From contig CM074185.1 of NCBI GenBank assembly GCA_037179385.1, positions 10,328,422 to 10,392,421 of the forward strand: a stretch of DNA of 64,000 nt. Reading direction: 5' to 3'. Source of the DNA: Holothuria scabra. Taxonomy: Eukaryota; Echinodermata; Holothuroidea; Aspidochirotida; Holothuriidae. The notes below the pieces were generated by a model that saw only the letters and a list, made by a program, of their open reading frames with translations, had not been told where the DNA came from and searched no databases. Every line of letters starts with the position of its first letter. The first letter of the stretch is position 1. Shown piece by piece: positions 24,249 to 34,805 of the stretch. The translations under genes were made by a program, and so were the position numbers.

Positions 24249-24665
24249 TTGTGTGTTGAAATACTTTCCATCCACATTCGTCAAAAAGGTTCAATCAAAG
24301 ATATCACACTTTTCGGATGTGATGTTAAAATAATCCAATATGCAGATGATATTGCTATTGTTTACGGTGGTAGTCGTGTTTCATACATAGGTTTAATGGA
24401 TTTTTTATATCATTTTAGGTATTTATCTGGTCTTAAGGTGAAATATGGCAAAACATCTGCTTTTTCCATTGGAACCAAGCGTTACATAAGGGAAGTTTAC
24501 GGTGACGTTGAAAGATTTAATTGGGACCCCGGGGGAGGTTTTACATCTCTAGGAATTCGTTTTTTTCTTAATGTTGATGGGATGGTTCGATTGAATTATT
24601 TTAACTTAATTGAGGATTTCCGCAATATTATTGGACATTGGCCCAAGAGAAAATTCCTGGTATAA
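24249..24665 (+). pseudogene. LINE ORF2 RT catalytic block (YADD)
   Basis: 138 codons: QKGSIKDITLFGCDVKIIQ, catalytic YADD, then IAIVYGGSRVSYIGL and LSGLKVKYGKTSAFSIG, and RYIREVYGDVERFNWDPGGG further on. The wording closely parallels the LINE at 8.1 kb. It ends at a stop at 24663. Confidence 0.88.
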
Positions 24666-25489
24666 GGAAAAATAACTATAGTAGAGTCCCTTTTACTGCC
24701 AACAATCAATTATCTTTTGCTCTCTATACCTGACCCCCGAAGCCCCTTTTAAAAAAAATGAGAAAATGTTCTACTCGTTTATCTGGATTGGCCCCTGATC
24801 GTATCAGTCGTCAACAACTCTACCTTTCCTACGAATAAGCGGTTTACATATGGTAGATCTTAACTCTTTTGCGATTTCAATGAAACATACCTTGTTGAGA
24901 GGATAATATCACAACGCATCTCCCTCTTCGCCCACCTTTGCTATGTTTAACTACTTTTTAGAGGATAAAGTAAAATTCTTTTGTAATGGGGGACCTACGT
25001 ACTTTAAAAATCGATCTCCTCTTATGAAGAATCTCTTCTATGAAGACATCCTAAATGCAGTTAACAAAGTAAGAGAGTCCATAGATTTTGATCTTGGCAA
25101 TGAGCCAAGTACCCATCACACAATGATTTAATACAAGGTGAAAGGAATTCTGTGTACTTAAAAGACCGGATACAAAAGGGTGTTTATAAAGTTGATGATT
25201 TATTTGACGAAAAAGGGAACCTTTAATTTTGTTCACTTTCAAAATTATGCAAGGAGTTTGATGCAATCAGTGCATTACAATGTGTGTACTTATGATATAA
25301 ATGCGTTCATGACACAATGACGACCATGGTTTAATAGCCTTCATCTTGATTTTAATATAACGTTACCCATTCGTTTTCCCTGTATTTTGTTTAATGTTAA
25401 ACATTGTTTATAACTGTACCAACTCGCATCGTTATTTTTTCCATATCATTGACTGAGAAAAACAATAAAAGAAATCTAATTAAAGGGTA

Positions 25490-26530
25490 CGGTATTTGAC
25501 TTGAAAATAAGAAATTTCTCCCATCGAAAAGTAAAGGTTACATTCCCGAGTCGACAGCGCAACGCGAGTGGCAAAATAGCTGCATGTGACTTCACTTGTC
25601 GGAAAAGGAAAGGTATAACAGCCTAACAACATTTTTGAGTCTAAATAGCAATAACAAGCTGGAAGAGCGAAGATGACATCGTTCCGAAATGACCAAAGTG
25701 AAAATGAGATTACTATTCATTGGGTTTTATTTTAGTTTTCGCAGCCAGTACAAGGTGTAAACATGTTCAGCATGAAACCTAAAAATCACATAGCATAGGC
25801 CTACTTTGATGCGTTGTTTCTCATTGGTAGCGTGTTTAGTCTAGTGGTAGAGAATCTTCCTCTCATTGGTAGCTGAAAAATAGTTTTTTAAGGAAAGCGG
25901 CTGGCAATTTCCAGCACATTGACAAGATTCGTTGAAATAATTATCTGTACAGATTGAAATGAACCATTTGTTGAAGCAAGGATTTTACGAATGGCACAAC
26001 CTCAAATGGAAGAAAATGCGTATTCGGTACTTAGCGGTCCGAGGAATGTTGAATTGAGTCTTATAATTTTTTTTATTCGACAACATTTATTTGAGTCAAT
26101 CTCTGGATTTACATGTAACATAATCCAGAAAATAATACAACGAATCAAAACTAAAGAGAAACTCAGGAGGAAACTCAGAAAAGCTCCGTAGAGCTTGTGA
26201 AAGAACCCTCCGTAAAAGAAAAAATTATAACAGTGACAAAGTTTGCAAAAGGAAAGCGATTACAGCAAAACAACAACAGGAAAAACAGAGAAAAGAAAAC
26301 TGAGAAGAAGGAAACTGGGAAGAACAGTCACTGTACTCATCAGAAAAACTTTTAGGAATTTAGGTTTAAAGAGTGACACCGTCGAATGTAAAGTGGGAGG
26401 GAGTTCCAAAGAGTTGGCTCAGCAAAACGAATTGTTTGCTGCGAAGATGTTAGCCAAAATGAGGAAATAGAAAGATAATTCATGGATTATGTAAGGTGTG
26501 TGTGTATCGAAAGTGAAATATGGATTTGAA
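25490..26530. other. No recognised gene; two Lys/Arg-rich ORFs
   Basis: Open stretches at 25991-26191 and 26243-26470 (plus) are very basic (KTKEKLRRKLRKAP; KTEKRKLRRRKLGRTVTVLI) and separated by frame breaks. No family is recognised; they could be a decayed repeat ORF or chance. A tRNA-like A-box (tttagtctagtggtagaga) occurs near 25838 without a matching B-box. Confidence 0.35.
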
Positions 26531-26535
26531 GATAT

Positions 26536-26913
26536 TTAGCTGACTATTGTTACACCAGGAGTACATAAAAATACCAATTTGATGGCGATGAACATCGCAG
26601 ACATGGCGAATGTTGAATTTTTAAACAAATTACAGGTGGTTTGAGAGGGAAGATAATTAGCTATAAGGCGAAGAGCTTTCTTCTGAAGAACTAAGAGGAG
26701 ATAAATCCTGGAACAATACGTGCCACCTCGCAGAAGAGCACAATAGGATAGATGTGGATGAATCAGACTATTATACAGAGTGAGAAGGATCTTAAGAGGA
26801 AGATAATGGCTCAACCGAGCTTTTATTCCAACGTTCTTTAAGATGGTTTTAGAGATGGCCTGAATGTGATCATTCCAACCAGGGAGGTGCCAGAAGCAGG
26901 GAGTGGCTGGCAA
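26536..26913 (-). pseudogene. CR1/L2-like LINE C-terminal fragment
   Basis: 125 codons: HLPGWNDHIQAISKTILKNV, ARLSHYLPLKILLTLYNSLI then HPHLSYCALLRGGTYCSRI, and VLQKKALRLIANYLPSQTTC. This is the usual C-terminal part of CR1/L2-type proteins, whose consensus is HL.Y...WG. Confidence 0.88.
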
Positions 26914-27031
26914 CTCCCTGTTCCAATTGAGGTGACTGTCAATAACGACACCGAGAAACTAAGCCGATTTTCAGAGGGGGACATCAGTGCCACAGAAACC
27001 AATGCTACGGATAAGAGGGTCTTGTAGCCTT

Positions 27032-27253
27032 TTAGGAGTACTGAAAAGATGCAGTTTTGTTTAGATTCAGTAATAACTTATTTGTACAAAAACATGTACG
27101 TATTTTGAATAAATCATTGCTAACAATATGCGTAAAATTCTTAGCATCTTCATGAGGACAGAAAATATTAGTATCATCAGCGTACAATATAAAGTGAAGC
27201 GGTACCAATTGGGTTTCCGTACCCGGAAGTGGCATATATGCATGCACAAGCAT
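27032..27253 (-). pseudogene. CR1/L2-like LINE RT YADD fragment
   Basis: The first 15 residues come from the MITE insertion; the rest is RT palm: LHFILYADDTNIFC, then LFKIRTCFCTNKLLLNLNKT, the normal spacing from YADD to the N-K-T block. Confidence 0.85.
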
Positions 27254-27352
27254 GTAACCCTAACCCAGTATTACTATGCGTACGTAACCCTAGCCCTATT
27301 AACTATGCGTACGTAACCCTAACCCAATATCTGTGGGTACGGAAACCCAATT
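27207..27352. mobile_element. 142-bp MITE inserted in LINE RT (AATT target duplication)
   Basis: Inverted repeats AATTGGGTTTCCGTACCC (27207-27224) and its perfect reverse complement (27335-27352). If the palindromic AATT is a 4-bp target-site duplication, removing 142 bp puts the LINE frame ...SDKIHW... back in phase with FILYADDTN, which supports a clean insertion. The core holds two direct copies of ACTATGCGTACGTAACCCTA. No ORF. Confidence 0.82.
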
Positions 27353-28278
27353 AGAGCCAGTGAATCTTGTCACTAGCTTTACATAGATCATTAATGTAAC
27401 TAATAAAGAGAAGAGGCCCAAGAATGGAGCCCTGTGGGATACCACAATTCACAGGTAGGTAATTTGAATGTTCGTTACGAGTAACTACGAATTGTTTCCT
27501 ATCACATAAATAGCTCCTAATCCAATTGAGTAGAACACCTCGTACACCGTAGTAAGCTGCTTTACTTAGAAGTGTTTTATGATGTAGACACTCAAATACC
27601 TTGGAAAGGTCTAGAAATGTTCCAGAGACAAAAAGTTTTTTTTTTTTTTTTCAAAAGCATTGATCAACAAATTGTTGAAATGTAAAACAGTATGTGTAGT
27701 TGAGCGACATGGAAGGAAGCCAAAGTGAAAATCATACATGTCAAACTAAATTAAAAAAATATACAATCTTTCAAACACTAACTTCTCAATAATTTTGGAA
27801 AAAACATGGTAATACAGATATAGGACTATAGTAACTTACAACATCCCTATTTCTATTTTTATATACAGGGATAATACGCCGCAATTTTCAGAGATTTGGG
27901 AACAATACCCTGCTGAAGCGATAGATTAAAATAGTGTACTAAAGGATCACTTATCAGAGGAGCAACAGCTTTTAACACTTTTGGCGGTATTTCATCAAGA
28001 CCTGCAGCCGAGTTTTTGAGACTTGAGGTATCTGGAGAACTTCGTCATGGTTGGTTGGTACAAGGTACAAAGAATTGGATTCGGAGAGCCGAGATAATGA
28101 CCAAAGGAGGTATTGGAAACCTCAGGAATACTGCTTTGAGTTCTTGTACCAACAGAAGTAAAAACAAAATCGTTAAACGCGTTACCAATACCAAGGGAGT
28201 CGCGGATAGTAGTAATATTGTGACTTATTTTCTCAATAGGTTTGTCCTTATTCCTCCCACGAAGAATTGAATTAATGG

Positions 28279-28279
28279 A

Positions 28280-28311
<32 letters not shown>

Positions 28312-28312
28312 T

Positions 28313-28366
<54 letters not shown>

Positions 28367-28398
28367 AATATATCTATATATATATATATATATTATAT
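28279..28398. repeat. (AT)n microsatellite, interrupted
   Basis: TATATA runs with TGTA and TTTA interruptions between the CR1/L2-like LINE and a PLE relic. Confidence 0.95.
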
Positions 28399-28960
28399 CA
28401 CCTCTGTCAGAGAGGTCAAAGAATTCTTTGCCAATGTTGGTGGTTAAACTGTCACTTAACGGGGGGTTGAACCAGGTTATTTTCCTATTTCGTCTTCGTT
28501 TAAGGATTCCCTTGGAATGACTGGTGTTAGGCGATTGGGTTTTGTGCTTTAGGTTTTACCCATAGCCACTTCTTTGTATTGCTTCTTTTCATACCGGCGA
28601 TGATGTGTATCATGTGTTTTCGTCGGATGTTGGATGGTCTCCTGTTCATGCTTTCTGGAATGTTCTTTATGATGAGTGGCGGTGGTTGCTCTGTTTTTTT
28701 TTCACAAAGAGAGGGGTGTTGTCGGGTTTCATGTATGGCTTGTATGTACTTGTGCTGAGATCGAGGGTTAGGTCTAAAAAGTTCACTATTTCTTTTTGTT
28801 TGCTTCGATTTCTATTCTTATCTTGTTGTTTGAGAATATCTTGCATATTTCGTTCTTTATTTTTTCTGTTTCCCTTGATGTTACTTTGCAAACAGCCAAG
28901 CCGTCGTCTCTGTATAGGCCAACATTCACGTTAATGTGCTGAAGATGTAATGGAAGGTAT
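28395..28960 (-). mobile_element. Penelope-like element RT relic
   Basis: Minus-strand PLE fragment. Read from 28960 down: a catalytic block LYRDDGLAVCKVTSRETEKI (about 28860-28918), then VNFLDLTLDLSTSTYKPYMK with PDNTPLFV and SNHRHSS (28667-28800), and [20 protein letters not shown] with [10 protein letters not shown] near 28400-28500. FLDLTLDL...Y.PY.KP...P is typical of PLE RT downstream of the palm, and YRDD takes the place of the LINE YADD. Frames are broken. It belongs to a different PLE branch from the one at 33-35 kb, which has YIDD. Confidence 0.85.
28667..28891 (-). pseudogene. PLE RT fragment
   Basis: 74 codons beginning inside the helix after the catalytic block (KGNRKNKERNMQDILKQQDK) and running through KEIVNFLDLTLDLSTSTYKP to PDNTPLFVKKKQSNH. 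The catalytic LYRDD lies just upstream in another frame. Confidence 0.82.
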
Positions 28961-28991
28961 ATTAGTTCACAAGTAAGTCAAATTTACAACA

Positions 28992-29010
28992 GCAAGAGAG
29001 AGAGAGAGAT
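28992..29010. repeat. (GA)n microsatellite
   Basis: Short AGAGAG run. Confidence 0.8.
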
Positions 29011-29192
29011 AGAATAAACGAAATACAAATCCTACCAAGAATGTTTTTAAACAGTATCGGCTTCCCCTTTAAACCACAGAAGGGAAGTCGCTCAAAATAC
29101 CCAGGTCTTTGTTTAGGCCGCAGGTATGTGTGGACAGTTTCAGCATCCATTTGCTTTCGAATTTAAGCCTTTGAGTGACAGATGGGAAATTT

Positions 29193-30345
29193 ACGGAAGC
29201 GTAGAAGGGCCATTCAAAAGAAAAACGAACTGTCCGGTAAAGTGAAAATTTTCGTAAAATTGACATTTTGACAACTTAATGGACTCCTTAAAAAATGGCA
29301 CAAATCGGAAAAATGTCATTTTGACAAGATAAAACATCTCGTCAAAATGGCAAAATTCGGAAAATTATAATTTTGCCGGCCAAACAACATCTCGTCAAAA
29401 TGAAAAACTCCGAAAACTGGTATTTTGCCGAGTAAGAACATGTTATCAAAATGGCAAAATTCCCAAAATTGTCCTTTTGCCGAAATAGAACATCTTGTCA
29501 GAATGGCAAAATTCAGAAAATTGTCATTTTGCCGAGTAGCAACATGTTGTCCAAATGGCAAAGTTGGGAAAGTTCCCATTTTGCTGGGTTAGAACATCTC
29601 GTCAACATGGCAAAATTTGTAATTTTGTAATTTTGTCGAATTATAACTTATCGTCATAATGGCAAAGTTTGGAAAAAATGACATTTTGCCCAGATAAAAC
29701 ATCTTGTCAAAACGGCAAAATTTAGAAAATTAGAATTTTGCCGACCAAACAACATCTCGTCAAAATGAAAAACTCCGAAAACTACGGAAGCGTAGAAGGG
29801 CCACTCAAAAGAAAAAAGAACTGCCTCGGCAAAGTGACAATTTTCGTAAAATTGACATTTTGACGACTTAATGGACTCCTTAAAAAGGCAAAATTCGGAA
29901 AATTGTCATTTTGACAAGATAAAACATCTCGTCAAAATGGCAAAATTCGGAAAATTTATATTTTGCCGACCAAACAACATCTCGTCAAAATGACAAAGTT
30001 CCCCAAATTTTTATTTTGCCGAGGAAGAACATGTTATCAAAATTGCGAAATTCCCAAAATTGTCCTTTTGCCGAAATAGAACATCTTGTCAGAATTGCAA
30101 AATTCAGAAAATTGTCATTTTGCCGAGTTATAACTTATCGTCATAAAGGCAAAGTTTGGAAAATATGACATTTTGCTGGATTAGAACATCTCGTCAACAT
30201 GGCAAAATTTGGAATTTTGTAATTTTGTCGAGTTATAACTTATCGTCATAACGGCAAAGTTTGGGAAATATGACATTTTGCCTAGATAAAACATCTTGTC
30301 AAAACGGCAAAATTCGGAAAATTGCCATTTCGCATAGTTAGAACC
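29193..30345. repeat. Approximately 52-bp satellite with 591-bp higher-order duplication
   Basis: Tandem monomers of about 51-53 bp. Each carries a quasi-palindrome (tGGCAAAATtcgg...ATTTTGCCg) followed by aacatctcgtcaaa. A non-monomer segment beginning acggaagcgtagaaggg occurs at 29193 and again at 29784, giving a 591-bp higher-order unit present about twice. Monomers differ by point changes. No coding content; the ORF at 29316-29579 is translated repeat. Confidence 0.9.
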
Positions 30346-32220
30346 GTCAGGGCGAAATTCTATGGAAACGTTAAGGTATTATTTTAAAATTTTGCGACAA
30401 AAATGATGAAATGAGTCTTATTATCTTAACATTTTGCACAAAAACTGATTAATTTCTCACTACTTCTTCTAAAGTCCTCCCAACCGTCTGGCAAAGGGCC
30501 ATTCGGCGAAACCAAACTTTTAAACTGCTTATTGCAAGTGATAAATTTAGCGTATTGTCAATTTACAGAAAAATGACTACGGATTACGGATCTGCCTCAA
30601 ATTTCTATTTCCACATTTTAAAGGGGCAGAATAAAATGCGCCGTCATTAAATCTAAATACACATGTTTTCATACCGAAACATTTATGTATATCTGTGTGT
30701 TTGGGGCAATCTGACCTCTTGAGGCAGGAGGAGGTTATAAAACTTTTAGACTTCAGAGAGCCCCTAAAATTCGAATTTCGGGTTACGCAATCTTTTTTTT
30801 TTCGTTTTACTGTCTCAACAATTTCACCTTTGACTTTTTTCCGGAGGCACTTTGCCTATTTCCCTCTAGCTATGCTGCTAGTTTGATATGTGTACAAGTT
30901 GTAGCAACATATCAGACTCTACAACTAAATCACTTTCTTTCTATTGTCTGCTACCTTCTCAAAAGGACCCCTATAATTACTTTTTTCGTTGTAAGTGGGA
31001 CGTTAATATCAGCAAGGTCTAAACTCGCTCAAAGTTGAACACAAAGGCTACAAATCTAAAGTTTGTCATAGTTTTCACTTGAAAGCTTTACAAATCAGGG
31101 CTTGGTTTAAGACAGAAACAGCAACCGGGATTTGATTATACTTTTCGAAGGAGGGTATCTGGGCCAGTGTTTAGTCGAGACCAGCATATCCAAGACCGAA
31201 ACCAGAAGGTGTCGATACCGATACCAGGACAGAACTCGAGACCGAGACCGACAAAGTTCAAGACAGAGACTGAGACCGAATATACATATTGCATAGAAAA
31301 ATAAACTGTCCAAAATATTAAATACTTTTTAGCATAATTTTATTACGTAATGATTCCACTGTTTCCGTATATCTTCTTCTTGTTCGTAAAGCGCCTGTAC
31401 TCCTGATTGTCCCATAAACTTACCAGATTGGGAAAAGAACATAACTATGATACAAAAAACTTGGTTTACATAAGTAATTCTTTAATTTTCTGCAAAGCGA
31501 GAAATTAGTAACATTCGTTAAATGCGTAATTCATTAATTTTCTGTGAAATTTTGAATTGTTGAAATATTGTAAGTTTACATTTCATCATTTGCTGCCAAA
31601 TGTTAGTAAGGCTTAACTTGATGGCACCTTAACGCTTCCATCGAATTTCGCCGTTTAAACAAGATGATCTAACTCGACAAGATGATAATTTTTAAATTTT
31701 GTCATTTTGATTAAAAGTTCTTACCCAGCAAAATGGCATTTTTCTGAATATTGCAGTTTTGACGTATTGTTCCACGTATTGTTCAGGCCTCTCGGAAGAG
31801 TATTTCCTAGAGAGTGAGCGACTCCAAAGTATGACTTCTAATAATACAGAGCGCCATCTATTTTGTGTCAACAAGTGAACCCGATTCAATCACTCCCTCA
31901 GTAGGCATCAGTGGTTGAAATCAGCATGATATATATGTTGCCTGTTTCATATTGGGTAAATTTGTGGACTTCAAATAAAGGTGGACACAACTTAAGTGGA
32001 CACGATTTTATGTGAAGCCAGCATTATATCTCGAATACAACATGGGACCTAAAAGCAGCCTCACTGGAGTACTGGAGACATGCCATAGTGGTACTAAACA
32101 CCATGCAGTGTCACTCTTACTTGCCTGAATGGTGCATAATACATCTACCATAGTCCCATAATAATATGTCCACCAAAGTGCCCTTTTTAAAGCATGTCCA
32201 CCTTAGCCCGCATTTAGCAG
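30346..32220. other. No gene seen; dispersed repeat fragments
   Basis: Contains a GAGACC/GATACC-rich low-complexity patch at about 31165-31285. At 31650-31760 there is sequence resembling an inverted, degraded piece of the 52-bp satellite (gtcattttgattaaaag, gcaaaatggcatttt). No supported gene. Confidence 0.5.
31165..31285. repeat. GAGACC-rich low-complexity repeat
   Basis: Clustered GAGACC/AAGACC/GATACC hexamers. A related cluster of GGTCTCGG lies at 55335-55460. Confidence 0.7.
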
Positions 32221-32246
32221 TATATATATATATATAAATATATATA
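32220..32246. repeat. Short (TA)n tract at SINE tail
   Basis: TATATA tract directly joined to the SINE-like tail motif gtgaaaagaataaatgaa. Confidence 0.85.
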
Positions 32247-32249
32247 GTG

Positions 32250-32385
32250 AAAAGAATAAATGAAATCAACCTCAGCGAAAAATTGACCACCTCCACTGGG
32301 ACTCGAACCCAGACCTCCTGCTTTACGTGCAGGTGCCTTAACCAATTAGGCTATGAAGCCGGTCTTGGCTGTTCTCATCACAGAA
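32250..32385 (-). mobile_element. tRNA-derived SINE-like element
   Basis: On the minus strand a tRNA-like head spans about 32360-32288: A-box TAGCCTAATTGGTTAAGG (32336-32353), an anticodon arm CCTGC..GCAGG, and B-box GGGTTCGAGTCCC (32298-32310). The anticodon loop has C instead of U at position 33, and the acceptor stem pairs poorly, so it is not a working tRNA. A tail rich in TTTATTCTTTTCAC leads to a TA tract, which suggests a SINE. Confidence 0.65.
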
Positions 32386-32490
32386 AGATGACAATCTCTC
32401 ACTGAGGGGGCGCTATACAGAGCAGAGGTCGCCTCGTCCTTTTTCGACTCTGATCGCACCGATAAGCCCGGAGACCGGGTGATTGAAAGT

Positions 32491-32666
32491 GAACTGTAAA
32501 GTAAATATGCAAATAATAATTAGAAATAAATAGGAAACGATTGCTTTTTCCTGAGCATCGTATAAAGTGAAAAGAATAAATGAACTGTAGAGTAAATATG
32601 CAAATAATAATTAGAAATAAATAGGAAACGATTGCTTTTCCCTGAGCATCGTATAAAGTGAGAAGA

Positions 32667-32672
<6 letters not shown>
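32491..32672. repeat. 91-bp tandem duplication ending in (AT)n
   Basis: Two near-identical 91-bp copies (32491-32581 and 32582-32672), starting gaactgta.agtaaatatgc and ending gtga.aagaataaat. The second copy runs straight into the next (AT)n tract. The same tail motif is found beside the SINE-like element at 32247. Confidence 0.85.
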
Positions 32673-32725
<53 letters not shown>

Positions 32726-32738
32726 TATATATATATTT
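32669..32738. repeat. (AT)n microsatellite
   Basis: Nearly pure AT repeat directly following the 91-bp tandem unit. Confidence 0.95.
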
Positions 32739-32811
32739 AATGAAGAGTGAAATAATTGCTCCTTTTCTGCTTATTTTGTGTATTTATTTTCCACCAACGG
32801 ACTTCACCATG

Positions 32812-32947
<136 letters not shown>

Positions 32948-33057
32948 TAAGTAATGATTAAGTAAAAGATCCACGTGTACTCCTGAAGATATAAAATTAG
33001 AGGAAAATCCGAAGAAACAAATATGGACAAAAGAGAGTACTAATTTTTTGTAGTCAG

Positions 33058-33091
33058 ATATTCCCGCCCCACCTGGGGCCTTCCTCGGTGA
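33058..33091 (-). ncRNA. Hammerhead-like hairpin motif at PLE 3' end (motif A)
   Basis: The minus strand reads CACCGAGGAAGGCCCC, loop AGGT, then GGGGCGGGAAT. The layout C-x-GAGGA, 5-bp hairpin, G-x-GAA resembles a decayed hammerhead core. It sits downstream of the GIY-YIG PLE at 33.4-34.9 kb, and the same CCC-AGGT-GGG loop recurs at 36924. Hammerhead ribozymes are known from Penelope-like elements. Core bases differ from consensus here, so activity is doubtful. Confidence 0.35.
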
Positions 33092-33458
33092 CAAATGGAC
33101 AAAGCTTAAAATTTAAACATACACAATGGCAGATTGCGTTAAAAACAGAGATAAGATCGTTACGAAATAATAAAGAAGAATGTTACGAAATAATAAAGAC
33201 GCGCATCGTGTTGCGTCATAATCAAGGATCTTCACGTGACGTAAAAGCGTTACTGCCCAAGCACTGGGAGTGGGTTATTGATACGCGCGCATGACTCGGC
33301 CTTAGTACAGGCGACTTGATCAGCGGTCACGCTTGTCGGCCATGAAAGAAAGGTCACGGTTAAGACCGTGGACGTGACTCTCACACCTAAAGATTAGCCT
33401 TAATCCTTGTTTTTACGTAGCTCGGTTGTGGAAAAGCCTCCTGTCAATATAGCAAATT

Positions 33459-33851
33459 TTAAATCGTTAACACTGTGAGGGGTTTGTTGAAGTGTTCTGC
33501 GACAGGGAGCCCGGTGCTTTTGTTGCGAATGCTGGCTTTCTGGTTATTGGATCTTAGCCTAAATTTGGAGGAGGTCTCACCTATGTAAGAAATTGTCGGG
33601 CACTTATCACACAAAAGAAAGTAAATATCAATGGAGGAATTACAAGAGAACTGGCCCGATGATAATTGAATTCCCTTAGGGTGGATGTGCACTGTACGCT
33701 CTGTGATCATATGGTTGCATACTTGGCAACGACTTTTACCACAAGGGGAATTACCTCTAGGAGGGGTAGCCAGGGAAGGATTAAGCCTGGTGTGAACCAA
33801 GATTCCGCGTAAACTGGGCGGTTGTCCTGTAAACAGTAACTGGGGGTTCAT
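33459..33851 (-). pseudogene. PLE GIY-YIG endonuclease domain
   Basis: 130 codons. A Cys-rich motif PCGKSRCQVCNHM precedes IYFLLCDKCPTISYIGETSS, in which ISYIG is the second half of the GIY-YIG signature, then KFRLRSNNQKASIRNK, where the family has an Arg and a His (the His is Gln here), and PVAEHFN. It would nick target DNA. The domain is nearly full but detached by frameshifts from the RT. Confidence 0.88.
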
Positions 33852-33967
33852 TGAAAATATATCTGATAGTGGGGTCTAGGCTGAGATTTCGCCACGAAGT
33901 CTTGATTCTTTTGAGTAGGGAGGAAAGTTTAGGGTTATAGGTAACTAGAATGGGGATTCATTTAGTT

Positions 33968-34216
33968 TCATTCCTGGCACGCACGGTAACAGAGCAGATT
34001 GTTCCTCTCTAACAGTTGAACCTTTTTGAAGTAAGAGTCAATAAGTCCAAAAGTATACCCTCTATGTAAATGGTATGCAGCAAAATCCACCATGTGTCGT
34101 AGTTGGTCTGCTTCAGTAGAGCAGATACGTTTGATTCTCAGAAATTGACTTAAAATGATCGATGGTTTGATATGAGAAGGATGGAAACTGCCAAAATGTA
34201 AATAGGAATTGTCCAT
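33968..34216 (-). pseudogene. PLE RT-to-endonuclease linker fragment
   Basis: 82 codons: SYLHFGSFHPSHIKPSIILS, QFLRIKRICSTEADQLRHM and HLHRGYTFGLIDSYFKKVQ. This is the usual PLE sequence after the palm (SFHPSH.K.SI...Q..R..RICS). Followed by a frame break. Confidence 0.87.
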
Positions 34217-34340
34217 GTATTTCGTAAATAAAGAAGTCTTAAGGCAGGCAACAGCCTGTTAGATGCACAACCGTATCAAGAAACGGTAATTGAGTTTGAG
34301 AATATTCCATAGTACACTTAATGGAACTATGAAAAGAATT

Positions 34341-34805
34341 TTAAAAATCCTTGAACTTAAGTAATCCCTGTAGGCCATGAGGCCACATTAAAAAAATGTC
34401 ATCGATATAACGTACACAAAAAGAAGGATTCTTAGGGAAAGCCGCGAGGAGGTGTTGCTCTACAGAAGCCATGAAAAGGTAAGCGAAACTTGGGTCCATC
34501 TTAGTACCAATGGCGGTTCCATTGGTTTGGTGGTGAATTTCATCAAGAAATTGAAAATAATTATTTTTGAGGATGAACTCTGTTAGGGACGCTAAGTCAT
34601 TAGCTTTGCTAGGGAAATGGTGTTTAAGAAGAAATTCCCGGCAGGCCTTGATCCCTTCCTCATGTGGGATATTAGTATATAATGATGAAACATCAAGGGA
34701 TACCAAGAATAAACCTGCCAGGATGTGGGAAATTTGTTGGAGACTGCTGATGAAGTGGGTAGTATTTTTAATATAACTGGGTATAGATTTAATTAGGGGT
34801 TGCAA
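34341..34805 (-). pseudogene. PLE reverse transcriptase palm
   Basis: 154 codons with the first catalytic block LFLVSLDVSSLYTNIPHEEG (residues about 32-51), TEFILKNNYFQF, HHQTNGTAIGTKMDPSFAYL (RT motif with GT.M.P..A) and the catalytic FCVRYIDDIFLMW (YIDD at 34398-34409 on the plus map). It stops soon after the palm. Confidence 0.9.

Larger units (their letters stand above)
21180..25480 (+). mobile_element. L1/Tx1-like LINE relic with ORF1 and ORF2
   Basis: The most complete LINE in the window. ORF1 C-terminal part at 21230-21649 (ENRSQRNNLIYHGVPED, then RPIHVCFLRYTERKNVIRLA). About 650 bp of non-coding spacer follow, then ORF2 from an ATG at 22297 with an APE endonuclease start (CSPNCRGIGDRNKRNGVFEF), RT pieces at 23595-24109 and 24249-24665 with QYADD at 24336-24350, and C-terminal pieces to about 25131 and beyond. 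Many frameshifts split ORF2. The 5' end is uncertain; the 3' end lies near a polyadenylation-like AATAAAAG at 25463. Inserted in antisense to locus 1. Confidence 0.88.
26530..28270 (-). mobile_element. CR1/L2-like LINE, RT remnant, minus strand
   Basis: Read from 28270 down: KIPPKVLKAVAPLISDPLVH near 27920-27995, FHFGFLPCRSTTHTVLHFNN near 27680-27740, RGVLLNWIRSYLCDRKQFVV near 27490-27545, GIPQGSILGPLLF near 27405-27445, a MITE insertion at 27207-27352, the catalytic FILYADDTN at about 27172-27200, and the C-terminal GWNDHIQAISKTI and LIHPHLSYCALLRGG at 26700-26890. It differs from the plus-strand CR1/L2-like copy at 11.7 kb. Several frameshifts; dead. A (T)n run at 27628-27643 lies within it. 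Confidence 0.9.

Noticed and set aside
25838..25870. tRNA gene at a tttagtctagtggtagaga motif
   Set aside because: Only an A-box-like string; no anticodon or T arm.
27250..27330. Interstitial telomere from TAACCCTAACCC
   Set aside because: Only short units within a MITE core; not an array.
29193..30345. CRISPR array
   Set aside because: The repeats are contiguous satellite monomers without unique spacers, in a eukaryotic context.
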